From contig CAJOIP010000002.1 in assembly GCA_905234785.1 (NCBI GenBank), forward strand, positions 62,001-126,000: a stretch of 64,000 nucleotides of DNA, written 5' to 3'. A program made the translations under genes and the position numbers. The notes beneath the pieces are model-generated. The model ran no database searches and was not told the origin of the DNA. It saw only the letters and a program-made list of their open reading frames with translations. This document shows positions 23,462-33,007 of the stretch, piece by piece (position 1 is the stretch's first letter; each line of letters begins with the position of its first letter). Source of the stretch: an uncultured Eggerthellaceae bacterium (lineage in GTDB: Bacteria > Actinomycetota > Coriobacteriia > Coriobacteriales > Eggerthellaceae).

Positions 23462-23702
23462 CGCAACGCCCATCCAGGACATGACGTTCCGCGAAGCCAT
23501 GAACGAACTCGACGGCATCGTCCGCAAGCTCGAAAGCAACACGATGGAGCTTGAGGACAGCTTGGAATCGTACGAGCGGGGCGTCGCCCTCATCGCGGAT
23601 TTGCAGAAGCGCCTGGGGACGGCCGAGCAGAAGGTCGAGATGCTCATGGGCGAGCTGTCGGGTGCGCAGGACGACGCCGTCCGCGACACGACGCTGTCCT
23701 AA
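23451..23702 (+). CDS. xseB: Exodeoxyribonuclease VII small subunit
   Basis: MTFREAMNELDGIVRKLESNTMELEDSLESYERGVALI; overlaps xseA. Confidence 0.95.
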   Translation: MSADATPIQDMTFREAMNELDGIVRKLESNTMELEDSLESYERGVALIADLQKRLGTAEQKVEMLMGELSGAQDDAVRDTTLS

Positions 23703-23798
23703 AGCCGCTTGCCGAATGGCATTCGCGCGGAGTGTCGCCAACGGGTCCCGTGCCGATAGAATAATGCAAAGGCAAATGCGGCATTAGGGGGACATCCC

Positions 23799-25040
23799 GT
23801 GAACGTACTCGTCATCAACGCCGGATCCTCTTCTCTCAAATACCAGCTCATCAACGTGGAATCGCAGACGGTCCTCGCCAAGGGCCTGTGCGACCGCGTC
23901 GGCTCGGACGAGGCCATGCACAAGCACGGCCTCGATGACAACGAAATCTGCATCAACACGCCCATGCCCGATCACGACCATGCCGTGGCGCTCGTTTTGG
24001 AAGCGCTCACGTCAGGCCCCAACAAGGCGATCGACTCGCTCGAGGAAATCGACGCGGTGGGGCACCGCATCGTGCAGGGCGGCAAGTACTTCGACCGTTC
24101 CGTCGTCATCGACGAGGATGTCATCGCGAAAATCGACGAGATGGCAGAACTGGCGCCGCTTCACAACAAGGCTGCCATCCAGGGCATCCGGGGCTGCCAG
24201 CACCATATGCCCGACACGCCCATGGTCGCCGTGTTCGACACGTCGTTTTACCAGTCGCTGCCGCCCAAGGCGTTCATGTACCCCATTCCGTACGAATACT
24301 ACGAGAAGTACGCCATCCGGAAGTACGGGGCGCACGGCACGTCCCATCGCTACATCGCCGAGCGAGCGGCGGACTTGCTCGAGGAAGATTTGCAGGACTT
24401 GAAGCTCATCACGTGCCATCTGGGCAACGGGTGCTCCATCTCCGCCGTCGACCACGGCATGGCCGTCGACACCTCGATGGGCATGACGCCGCTCGACGGC
24501 CTCATGATGGGAACGCGTTGCGGCAGCATCGACCCGGCCATCGTCACGTACCTGATGGAGCACGAGGGCCTGACGCCTTCCGAGATGGACGACATCCTGA
24601 ACAAGAAGTCGGGCCTGCTCGGAGTCTCGGGCATCAGCAACGACTTGCGCAGCGTCGACGAGGCCGCCGAGAAGGGCGACGAGCGCGCGCTGCTCGCATA
24701 CGACATGTACTCCAACTCGGCCAAGAAGTACATCGGGCAGTACATCGCCGTCATGGGCGGCGTCGACTGCATCGTGCTAACCGGCGGCGTGGGCGAGAAC
24801 AGCGCCAAGATGCGCCGCATGATCTTCGCCGGCTTGCAGACGATGGGAATCAGGCTCGACGAGTCGCGCAACCGCACGGGCCCGCGTGAACGCGAGATCT
24901 CGACCGACGATTCCGAAGTGCTGATCGTCATCGTGCCGACCGACGAAGAGCTCATGATCGCGCGCGACACCTACGAGCTCGTGCACGACCTCATCGACGA
25001 CCCGGACATCGACTACAATCCCGACATGCTGCTGTTCTAG
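23799..25040 (+). CDS. ackA: Acetate kinase
   Basis: VLVINAGSSSLKYQL, VAVFDTSFYQSLPPKAFMYPIP, HLGNGCSISAVDHGMAVDTSMGMTPLDGLMMGTRCGSIDP. Confidence 0.97.
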   Translation: MNVLVINAGSSSLKYQLINVESQTVLAKGLCDRVGSDEAMHKHGLDDNEICINTPMPDHDHAVALVLEALTSGPNKAIDSLEEIDAVGHRIVQGGKYFDRSVVIDEDVIAKIDEMAELAPLHNKAAIQGIRGCQHHMPDTPMVAVFDTSFYQSLPPKAFMYPIPYEYYEKYAIRKYGAHGTSHRYIAERAADLLEEDLQDLKLITCHLGNGCSISAVDHGMAVDTSMGMTPLDGLMMGTRCGSIDPAIVTYLMEHEGLTPSEMDDILNKKSGLLGVSGISNDLRSVDEAAEKGDERALLAYDMYSNSAKKYIGQYIAVMGGVDCIVLTGGVGENSAKMRRMIFAGLQTMGIRLDESRNRTGPREREISTDDSEVLIVIVPTDEELMIARDTYELVHDLIDDPDIDYNPDMLLF

Positions 25041-25072
25041 TTAGCTGATTCTTACAATCGGGAATCGCTCTG

Positions 25073-25105
25073 ACGCTCTTCGGTTGCATATACGCCGAAG
25101 AGCGT
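25073..25105 (+). terminator. Hairpin terminator after ackA
   Basis: ACGCTCTTCGG-..-CCGAAGAGCGT followed by TATTAT. Confidence 0.65.
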
Positions 25106-25144
25106 TATTATCCTGAACCGAGAAAACGAGGGAACGACTGGTTC

Positions 25145-27454
25145 ATGAAGCAGACATTCGATGTAACGGGCATGACGTGCGCAGCCTGTTCGACGCGGGT
25201 CGAACAGGTCGCTTCGGGCGTGCCCGGCGTCGAGAAAGCGGTCGTCAACTTGCTGAAGAACAGCATGGACGTGACCTACGACGGTTCGCCCGAGACGATC
25301 GCCGCCATAAGCGCAGAAGTCGACAAAGCCGGGTACGGGGCCATCCCGCGCATTGAGGGCGCCGGCGGGGCTGGCGGCTTGGCAGGCAGCCAGGTTCCGC
25401 AGGCCCGTGCCGAGAACGCTGCGGCGAAAGAGGCGAAATCAGTGCGCATGCGCCTGATCGTCAGCTTCGTGTTCTGCATCCCCCTGTTCTACATCGACAT
25501 GGGCCATATGTGGGGCTGGCCGCTTCCGCCGTGCTTCCTCGGCGCGGAAAACGCGATGACGATGGGGCTCACGCAACTGCTCTTGACCATTCCCATCGTG
25601 TTCGTGAACTTCAAGTTCTTCCGCAACGGGTTCAAGGGCCTCGTCCACCGTTCGCCCAACATGGACACGCTGGTGGCGCTGGGCGCTACGGCGTCGCTCG
25701 TGTACAGCATCGCGCAGCTCTACGTTATCGGGGCTGCCCTTGGGATGGGAGACCACGAAGGGGCCCACATGGCCGTGATGGACCTGTACTTCGAGGGTGC
25801 CGGCATGATTCTGACGCTCATCACGCTGGGGAAGTACTTCGAGGCGCGGTCGAAGGGCCGCACGACCGATGCCGTAACGGCGCTGGTGAACCTTGCGCCG
25901 AAAACGGCGACATTGGTGTCGGATGGCGGGGAGGAAAGGGAAGTCCCCGCCGAGAGCGTGCAGCCGGGCGACATACTGGCTGTGCGCGCGGGGCAGGGGG
26001 TTCCCGTTGACGGCGTGGTCGTCGAGGGCTATGGCGTCATCGACGAGTCGGCGCTCACCGGCGAGAGCGTTCCCGTCGAAAAGCAGGTCGGGTCCGACGT
26101 GACGGGTGCGACGGTGAACACGGCCGGTTACTTCAAGATGCGCGCCGTGCGCGTCGGCAAGGACACCGCGCTCGCGCATATCATCGAACTCGTCGACGAT
26201 GCCACAAGCTCAAAGGCGCCGATCCAGCGCCTCGCAGACCGCATCAGCGCCGTGTTCGTCCCCGTTGTCATCTGCATCGCGGTGGCGGTGTTCGCCGTGT
26301 GGCTCGTCGCATCGGGCATGGATGTGTCGAAAGCCGTCGTGCACGCCATCGCCGTGCTGGTCATCAGCTGCCCCTGCGCGCTGGGCCTGGCAACGCCGAC
26401 CGCCATCATGGTGGGCACAGGCCGCGGGGCTGCTCAGGGCATACTGATCAAAAGCGCCGAGGCGCTCGAGAACGCGCATGACATTGCGACGGTCGTGCTC
26501 GACAAGACGGGGACGATAACCAACGGCGCCCCCGAAGTGACCGACGTCATTGCCGCCGACGGCGTGGAGCAGGGCGACCTGCTCATGTTGGCCTATGGGC
26601 TCGAGAAGAAGAGCGAGCATCCGCTTGCGCGGGCCATTTGCGAATACGCAGCTGCTCGAGATAGCGACCAGCTGCCCGTGAAGGACTTCCGCCAAGTGCC
26701 GGGCCGCGGCCTGGCCGGCGTGACCGAGGGCGCCGAAGCTCTTGGCGGGAATGCCGCGATGATGGCCGAGGCCGGCATCGACATGGGCCCGATGGAGGAT
26801 CGCGCCGAACAGCTCGCGCTCGAAGGCAAGACGCCCCTGTTCTTCGCGTGGAATGGGCAGTTGCTCGGGCTCATCGCGATTGCCGACCAGGTGAAGCCGA
26901 CAAGCGCTTCGGCGATACGCGAGCTCGAGGCGCTCGGCGTTCGCACGGTCATGCTGACGGGCGACAACGAGCGCACGGCTGCCGCCATACAGCAGCAGGT
27001 CGGCGTCGACGACGTGGTGGCCGGCGTGCTGCCCGATGGCAAGGATGCGGAGATTCAGCGGCTTGGCCAGCAGGGCAAGGTGGCGATGGTGGGAGACGGC
27101 GTGAACGACGCCCCTGCGCTCGCGCGCGCCGACGTCGGAATCGCGATCGGCGCCGGTACGGACGTGGCCATCGAGAGCGCTGACATGATCCTCGTCCGCA
27201 ACGATCTGCTCGATGTGGCGGCCGCCATTCAACTGTCGCGCGCGACGATGCGAAACATCAAGCAGAACCTGTTCTGGGCGTTGTTCTACAACGTGATCTG
27301 CATTCCCGTCGCGGCTGGCGCGTTCTCGTCGCTCGGGCTTACGCTCACGCCCGACATCGCTGCAGCGGCTATGAGCCTGAGCAGCATCTTCGTCGTGACA
27401 AACGCCTTGCGCCTGCGCGCCTGGCAACCGAAATGGGCCTTTAAGCAAGGGTAA
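25145..27454 (+). CDS. copA: Copper-translocating P1B-type ATPase
   Basis: One N-terminal HMA (GMTCAACSTRVEQ), CPC motif (SCPCALGLATPTA), DKTGTITNG, GDGVNDAPALARADVG. Confidence 0.93.
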   Translation: MKQTFDVTGMTCAACSTRVEQVASGVPGVEKAVVNLLKNSMDVTYDGSPETIAAISAEVDKAGYGAIPRIEGAGGAGGLAGSQVPQARAENAAAKEAKSVRMRLIVSFVFCIPLFYIDMGHMWGWPLPPCFLGAENAMTMGLTQLLLTIPIVFVNFKFFRNGFKGLVHRSPNMDTLVALGATASLVYSIAQLYVIGAALGMGDHEGAHMAVMDLYFEGAGMILTLITLGKYFEARSKGRTTDAVTALVNLAPKTATLVSDGGEEREVPAESVQPGDILAVRAGQGVPVDGVVVEGYGVIDESALTGESVPVEKQVGSDVTGATVNTAGYFKMRAVRVGKDTALAHIIELVDDATSSKAPIQRLADRISAVFVPVVICIAVAVFAVWLVASGMDVSKAVVHAIAVLVISCPCALGLATPTAIMVGTGRGAAQGILIKSAEALENAHDIATVVLDKTGTITNGAPEVTDVIAADGVEQGDLLMLAYGLEKKSEHPLARAICEYAAARDSDQLPVKDFRQVPGRGLAGVTEGAEALGGNAAMMAEAGIDMGPMEDRAEQLALEGKTPLFFAWNGQLLGLIAIADQVKPTSASAIRELEALGVRTVMLTGDNERTAAAIQQQVGVDDVVAGVLPDGKDAEIQRLGQQGKVAMVGDGVNDAPALARADVGIAIGAGTDVAIESADMILVRNDLLDVAAAIQLSRATMRNIKQNLFWALFYNVICIPVAAGAFSSLGLTLTPDIAAAAMSLSSIFVVTNALRLRAWQPKWAFKQG

Positions 27455-27473
27455 GGACAAAGAAGGGGTCGTT

Positions 27474-27698
27474 ATGAGCTTGTTCAGCAAGAAGGAAACG
27501 ATCGAGCTTGAAATCACCGGCATGCATTGCGAGAAGTGCGTCGCGCGCGTGACGGAAGCGCTCGAGGGCGTTGAGGGCGTGACCAGCGCCGACGTGCGGC
27601 TCGAGGACAATGCGGCAACCGTCGAGGGCCATGGCATGAGCGTCGATGCGCTCGTTGCAGCCGTCGAGGCCATCGATTTCGGCGCAACGGTGAAGTAA
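27474..27698 (+). CDS. Heavy-metal-associated (HMA) domain protein, CopZ-like chaperone
   Basis: ITGMHCEKCVARVTEAL, ~74 aa, adjacent to copA. Confidence 0.88.
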   Translation: MSLFSKKETIELEITGMHCEKCVARVTEALEGVEGVTSADVRLEDNAATVEGHGMSVDALVAAVEAIDFGATVK

Positions 27699-27715
27699 GT
27701 CAAGAGGGCGCCTCT

Positions 27716-27907
27716 GTCATTCCGAGCGTAGCGAGGAATCTCGGGCTTTGCCCGGCGCTTCGCGGAGATCCTTCGGCTCCGCGCTTCGCGCTCCGCTCAG
27801 GATGACAAAGGGGATGCGCTCGCGCTCCGCTCAGGATGACAAAGGGGATGCGCTCGCGCTCCGCTCAGGATGACAGTGGGATGCGCTCGCACTCCGCTCA
27901 GGATGAC
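27716..27907. repeat. Intergenic hairpin plus ~34-bp tandem array (GTCATtCcGAGCG... / CTCCGCTCAGGATGAC units)
   Basis: CTCCGCTCAGGATGAC at 27791, 27825, 27859 and 27892; opening segment is its inverted partner; same family at 31470. Confidence 0.9.
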
Positions 27908-27909
27908 AA

Positions 27910-28941
27910 TTAGTTGAACTTGAAGATCTTCTGGGCCAGACGGTAGCCGCCGAGGCCGAGGCGCCGGCCGAGCTCGCCGCCGAGGTTCGTGCCGAGGTTC
28001 AGAACGTTGTTGCGGATGCGCGTGTAGGCCTGCGGGCGAACCTCTTTGAGATAATCCCAGATGGCCCTGCGCTTCTCTTCTGATTCAGGCGTGTTGATCA
28101 TGCGCAAGAACACCGAGCAGATGCACATCATCATGGACAGGTAATTCGCCATGTAGTGGCGCAGCTTCTTCTGCACGACGTCTTCGTCGAGGTCGACGGC
28201 GTCGATCATGAAGCGCGTGATGAGCAGCTGCTGGTCGATGCGCGACATCATGATGTCCTCGTTGACCGATTGCCCTTCGCGGCCGATGAAGTACCGGTAC
28301 ATGTCGACGTCGAAGTAGCGGATGGAATACACGGCTGGAAGCGGCACGTACACGAAGATGTTGTCGACGTAGAAGCAGTGCTCGGGCAGCACGAGGTTCA
28401 CGTCACGCAAAAGCTCGGTGCGGTAGATGACGGAATGCATCAGCAGGTACTGGCTCGCCTTGAAGCTGCCGATCTCGTCCCACGTGAACTCTTTGCCGGT
28501 GGGGAAGACGTTGCGGTAGTCGATGACCGTGCGCGTGCCTTCGAAGACCTTCTCGTACACGTAGTTGGCGATGACGAGGTCGCACGCATCGCGAAGCTCG
28601 CTTTGCCGACGCAGGTAGGGCAGGATGGTGCGCATGGCGTCTTCGTCGAGCCAGTCATCGGAGTCGACGACCTTGAAGTAACGTCCGCGGGCGGTTGCGA
28701 GGCCGACGTTCACCGCCGAGCCGTGGCCGCCGTTTTCCTTGTGGATGGCGTAAACCGTATCCGGGTAACGCTCATGCCACTCGTCGGCTTTCTCGGCGGT
28801 GTTGTCTTTCGTGGAGCCGTCGTCGACGATGAGGATTTCGATGTCGCCGCTTCCATCGTCGCACGCCAAGATGGATTCTATGCACTTGTCCATGTATTCA
28901 GCCGAATTGTAGCACGGTATGGCGAACGTGATGGTTTTCAA
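27910..28941 (-). CDS. Family 2 glycosyltransferase
   Basis: FAIPCYNSAEYMDKCIESIL, ILIVDDGSTKDNT, FKVVDSDDWLDEDAM. Confidence 0.93.
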   Translation of the reverse strand: MKTITFAIPCYNSAEYMDKCIESILACDDGSGDIEILIVDDGSTKDNTAEKADEWHERYPDTVYAIHKENGGHGSAVNVGLATARGRYFKVVDSDDWLDEDAMRTILPYLRRQSELRDACDLVIANYVYEKVFEGTRTVIDYRNVFPTGKEFTWDEIGSFKASQYLLMHSVIYRTELLRDVNLVLPEHCFYVDNIFVYVPLPAVYSIRYFDVDMYRYFIGREGQSVNEDIMMSRIDQQLLITRFMIDAVDLDEDVVQKKLRHYMANYLSMMMCICSVFLRMINTPESEEKRRAIWDYLKEVRPQAYTRIRNNVLNLGTNLGGELGRRLGLGGYRLAQKIFKFN

Positions 28942-29127
28942 ATCGACCCTTCCACTTGTGGAGGCGTTCGGTTAGCCCTCGAAAAACAACCGCGAACCAT
29001 TTTAACGACGGCTCGAAGGGCACCAGACATTACCATACAATTCAGATAATTACCGCAGTCGCGCAACACAAGCGTCGGCGAGCCGATGTCTGCATGAGCA
29101 GGCAACCCTACCAGAACGGAGGCAAGC

Positions 29128-30114
29128 ATGAGCGCGTTTCTCGATTCCATCCTCGCAAGGGCGAAAGCCGACAAGAAGACGATCGTGCTGCCCGAAGGCG
29201 ACGATCCGCGCACCCTCGAGGCTGCCGAGCGCATCCTCGCCGACGATGTGGCGAACCTGATCATCCTCGGCGACGGCGGGGCGATTGCGGAAAGCGGGCG
29301 TGCGCTCGACGGTGCCGAGGTCATCGACGTTGCAACGTTCGAGGGCAAGCAACAGCTTGCCGAGCAGCTGTACGAGATCCGCAAGGCGAAGGGCATGACG
29401 CCCGAACAAGCGCTCGAGCTCATGGACAACGTGCTGTACCTGGGCGTCATGCTCGTGAAGAGCGGGCGTGCCGACGGCATGGTTTCGGGCGCGTGCCATT
29501 CCACGGGAGACGTCCTTCGCCCTAGCCTGCAAATACTGAAGACGGCGCCCGGCGCCAAGCTCGTCAGCTCGTTCTTCGTCATGTGCGTGCCCGATTGCGA
29601 TTTGGGCGCGAACGGCACCTTCGTGTTCTCGGATTGCGGCCTCGAAGTTCAGCCCGATGCCGAGCGGCTTGCGAACATCGCCGTGAGCTCTGCGGCGTCG
29701 TTCGAGCGCCTTGTGGGCGATAAGCCCATTGTCGCCATGCTGTCGCATTCGTCGTACGGCTCAGCGAAGAACGACGATACGGCGAAGGTCGTCGAGGCCA
29801 CGCGTATCGCGAAAGAGCTTGCGCCCGAACTCTCGCTCGACGGCGAGTTGCAGCTCGATGCCGCCATCGTGCCCGAAGTGGGAGCGTCGAAGGCTCCCGA
29901 TTCCCCGGTTGCCGGCCGCGCGAACGTGCTCGTGTTCCCCGACCTCGATGCGGGCAATATCGGCTACAAGCTCGTGCAGCGCCTCGCCAAGGCGGAAGCG
30001 TACGGACCCGTGACGCAGGGCATCGCCGCGCCCGTGAACGACCTTTCCCGCGGCTGCAACGCCGACGACATCTACGGCGTGGTGGCCATCACCTGCGTGC
30101 AAGCGCAAGCCTAA
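29128..30114 (+). CDS. pta: Phosphate acetyltransferase
   Basis: IVLPEGDDPRTLEAAERIL, SGACHSTGDVLRPSLQILKT, LVFPDLDAGNIGYKLVQRL. Confidence 0.96.
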   Translation: MSAFLDSILARAKADKKTIVLPEGDDPRTLEAAERILADDVANLIILGDGGAIAESGRALDGAEVIDVATFEGKQQLAEQLYEIRKAKGMTPEQALELMDNVLYLGVMLVKSGRADGMVSGACHSTGDVLRPSLQILKTAPGAKLVSSFFVMCVPDCDLGANGTFVFSDCGLEVQPDAERLANIAVSSAASFERLVGDKPIVAMLSHSSYGSAKNDDTAKVVEATRIAKELAPELSLDGELQLDAAIVPEVGASKAPDSPVAGRANVLVFPDLDAGNIGYKLVQRLAKAEAYGPVTQGIAAPVNDLSRGCNADDIYGVVAITCVQAQA

Positions 30115-30118
30115 CAGC

Positions 30119-30150
30119 TCATCCAAACGGCCTAAGGCTGTTTGGATGAC
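30119..30150. repeat. Dispersed palindrome, copy 3 (TCATCCAAACGGCCTAAGGCTGTTTGGATGAC)
   Basis: Same family as 3614, 17490, 52363; between convergent pta and the next minus-strand gene. Confidence 0.9.
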
Positions 30151-30152
30151 GG

Positions 30153-31283
30153 TTAGCTGGTGGGGGAGACGATGCGACGCAGCGTCGCGATGAGCTTCTC
30201 GTTGTCTTGGCGCGTGCGAACGGCGGTGCAGAAGTAGCCGTTGTTGGCGAGGCCGGGCGTTCCCGCGAGCTTGCGGATGAGGAACCCTTCCAATTGAAGG
30301 CGCGAGCTGAGCTCGTTGACGTCGCGCACGGCGAGCTTCAAATCGCCGCCGTTGTGGTACGAGCACATGACGTAATTGGCTTCGGCGGGGAAGATGTCTA
30401 TTCCCGGCACGAGCGAGAGCATGCACTGCATCCAGGGAATCTCGCTGTACAGGAACCCCCGCACGCCGTCGAGGCGCGGATATTCGGCCATATGGGGCTC
30501 GGCGAGCACTTCCGCGATCATGGTCACAGACGAGCTGTCGTAGAAGCGCGCGATCTCGGCAATGGTGTCGGGATGCGCGATGCAGTAGCTGACGTGTGCG
30601 CCGGGCATCGAGTACTGCTCCGAGAACGATTGTATGACCACGAGGTTCTTGTTGTCGCGCACAAGCGGCACCATCGACTCGCCGCCGAGCGTGAGCTCGA
30701 TGGAGCGCTCGTCGACGACGACCCAATCGCACATGTCGAGATACGACTCGAGCGTCGATTTCGAAAGGAGCCTGCTCGATGGCCAGCTTGGGTTCGAAAG
30801 CACCGCTGCGTCAATGTGAACGCCACGTTGGCCGAGAAGGTCGGCAGGTGGCGTGATGAACGTCGCGGGCGACGAGATGTCTTCGATGTCGTGGCCGATG
30901 TTCGTCAGCGACATGACGTACTCGACGGGGCAGGGCATCGAAATGCCCACAACGCAGCGCTCGAAAGCTTGCGCGACGGCGGAAATCATTGAAGACACCG
31001 TCGATCCGACGAGGAACGACTCGACGGGCATGCCGTGAATGCGCGCGAGTGCGCTTCGCAGCGTATGGGCCTCGCGGTCGGGATGATACGACACCCACCC
31101 GTCTGCGAGCGCGCTGCGGATGGCATGGACGAACGAAGACGGCGTGCCGAAGGGGTTCTCGACGCCCGAGAAATCGATCCACGAGATCTCGCGGCGCACA
31201 TCGTAGGGCGGGCAGAGCGCCTGCTCGGGGATTTCCTCGAGCGAACGGTGCTGCGAACGCGTTATGTCGGATGCGAACGCCAT
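30153..31283 (-). CDS. PLP-dependent class I/II aminotransferase (HisC/CobD-like)
   Basis: Fold-type I aminotransferase architecture: WIDFSGVENPFGTPSSFVHAI, DWVVVDERSIELTLG, VIQSFSEQYSMPGAHVSYCIA. Confidence 0.75.
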   Translation of the reverse strand: MAFASDITRSQHRSLEEIPEQALCPPYDVRREISWIDFSGVENPFGTPSSFVHAIRSALADGWVSYHPDREAHTLRSALARIHGMPVESFLVGSTVSSMISAVAQAFERCVVGISMPCPVEYVMSLTNIGHDIEDISSPATFITPPADLLGQRGVHIDAAVLSNPSWPSSRLLSKSTLESYLDMCDWVVVDERSIELTLGGESMVPLVRDNKNLVVIQSFSEQYSMPGAHVSYCIAHPDTIAEIARFYDSSSVTMIAEVLAEPHMAEYPRLDGVRGFLYSEIPWMQCMLSLVPGIDIFPAEANYVMCSYHNGGDLKLAVRDVNELSSRLQLEGFLIRKLAGTPGLANNGYFCTAVRTRQDNEKLIATLRRIVSPTS

Positions 31284-31469
31284 GCGCCCAAACCCTTTCC
31301 AAACCGCATGATATGGTGAGAACGGGAGGGCTAAAGTGGCAGATGTTGTACGTGTGCGTCACCGTTCAGTTTTCACTGTTCCCGCAGGTGGAAGCGGGTT
31401 TTCTATCCTAGCATAAAACGAGCAGGATGTGTCAAACGGGTCATCTTTGTTATACATCATCAGCTTGTT

Positions 31470-31663
31470 GTCATCCCGAGCGTAAGCGAGGGATCTCCCC
31501 CGTTGCATCGGGGGAGATCCTTCGACTCCGCGCTTCGCGCTCCGCTCAGGATGACAAAAGGGAAGCGTTGCGCCGCTCCGCTCAGGATGACAAAAGGGAA
31601 GCGTTGCGCCGCTCCGCTCAGGATGACAAAAGGGAAGCGTTGCGCCGCTCCGCTCGTGATGGC
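31470..31663. repeat. Intergenic hairpin plus 36-bp tandem array
   Basis: GCTCCGCTCAGGATGAC at 31539, 31575, 31611 and a diverged copy at 31647; preceded by GTCATCCCGAGCG and a GGATCTCCCCC-gttgcatc-GGGGGAGATCC hairpin. Confidence 0.9.
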
Positions 31664-31708
31664 AAGCGCTATGCGTGCGCTCATGTAAGGCCATGATAGA
31701 CTTTCACC

Positions 31709-32986
31709 ATGGACACGAAGGAAACACGCGATTTCTCGCTTTCGGCGCTGACGGCCATCCCGTGGATCGGCCGCGCGATCTTGCTGGTCGACCTCGACGC
31801 GTTCTTCGCGTCGGTCGAGCAGCTCGACCATCCGGGTTGGCGTGGGAAGCCCGTCATCGTCGGCGGGGCAGCGGACCGGCGCGGCGTCGTGTCGACCGCG
31901 TCCTACGAGGCGCGCACATACGGCGTCCACTCGGCCATGCCGTCGTCGACGGCGCACAAGCTCTGCCCAGACGCCATCTGGACCGAAGGCCACTACGACC
32001 GGTATCGCGAGATGTCGAACAAGGTCATGGCGATACTGTTCGACGAAACGCCCTTCGTGCAGCAGGTGAGCATCGACGAGGCGTTCATGGACGTCACGCC
32101 TACAGCCGTGAACCGCGACCACCCTGTTGAAATCGCCCTGCGCATCCAAGAGCGGGTGGCGAAACTCGGCGTGACGTGCTCGATCGGCGTCGGAACAACC
32201 AAGTCGATCGCCAAGCTCGCCTCGGACATGGACAAGCCGCGCGGCCTGACCGTGGTGCTTCCGGGAAGCGAGCGGAACTTCATGGACCCGCTACCCGTGC
32301 GGGCGCTCAGCGGCGTGGGCGCTTCTGCCGAGAAGAAGCTGAAGAAGCTCGGCATCGAGACGCTCGGCGACTTGGCGCGCGCCGATGACGACGAGGTCAT
32401 CGGGCTTCTCGGCAAAGCCGGCCGCGTCATGCTCGACCGCGCCCGTGCCGAGGAATACGCGCTCGTGGAGTCTGATGGCGAAGTGAAATCGGTTTCGAAC
32501 GAGACCTCGTTCGCGAAGGACCTGACGGCCCGCGCCGACATCGAGGCGGCGATTGACACGATGGCCGCCAAGGTGGGGCGCAGGCTCAGGCGAAAAGGAC
32601 TTGCGGGGCGCACGCTCGCATTGAAGGTGCGCTATTCGGACTTCAGCGTGAGAAGCGTCCAACGCCCGCTTCCAAACCCTTCCGACGACGAGTTCCTGTT
32701 CATGGAAATGCTCCACGACATGCTCGACGACTTGTGGCAGGTCGGCATGGCGCTGCGCCTCGTAGGCGTCGCCGTCACCGGCTTCGACGATGAAAGCGCC
32801 CCCGAGCAGCTCGCCTTGTTCGAGGATGACGAAGCTGACGCCGTCGACAAGCGAAAGCATTTAGCCGGCGCGACCGACCGCGTGAAAGAGCGCTTCGGCG
32901 AAGGCGCGTTGCGCTACGGCCGCGAGCTTCGCCTGTCCGGCAACGACACCGGCACTACATCCAAGAATCCCGCCGATTACAAGTAA
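31709..32986 (+). CDS. dinB: DNA polymerase IV (Y-family)
   Basis: ILLVDLDAFFASVEQLDHP, GVVSTASYEARTYGVHSAMP, VSIDEAFMDVT, CSIGVGTTKSIAKLASDMDKPRGLTVV. Confidence 0.95.
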   Translation: MDTKETRDFSLSALTAIPWIGRAILLVDLDAFFASVEQLDHPGWRGKPVIVGGAADRRGVVSTASYEARTYGVHSAMPSSTAHKLCPDAIWTEGHYDRYREMSNKVMAILFDETPFVQQVSIDEAFMDVTPTAVNRDHPVEIALRIQERVAKLGVTCSIGVGTTKSIAKLASDMDKPRGLTVVLPGSERNFMDPLPVRALSGVGASAEKKLKKLGIETLGDLARADDDEVIGLLGKAGRVMLDRARAEEYALVESDGEVKSVSNETSFAKDLTARADIEAAIDTMAAKVGRRLRRKGLAGRTLALKVRYSDFSVRSVQRPLPNPSDDEFLFMEMLHDMLDDLWQVGMALRLVGVAVTGFDDESAPEQLALFEDDEADAVDKRKHLAGATDRVKERFGEGALRYGRELRLSGNDTGTTSKNPADYK

Positions 32987-33007
32987 AACCACGTAGGGTC
33001 AGGTTGT

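Noticed and set aside
31539-31663. CRISPR array
   Set aside because: Repeat unit and linker are both identical between copies (tandem repeat), no unique spacers, no cas genes
31359-31694. Repetitive ORF with FVILSGAAQRFPFVILSGAAQRF
   Set aside because: Translation of the 36-bp intergenic tandem repeat; not a repeat protein
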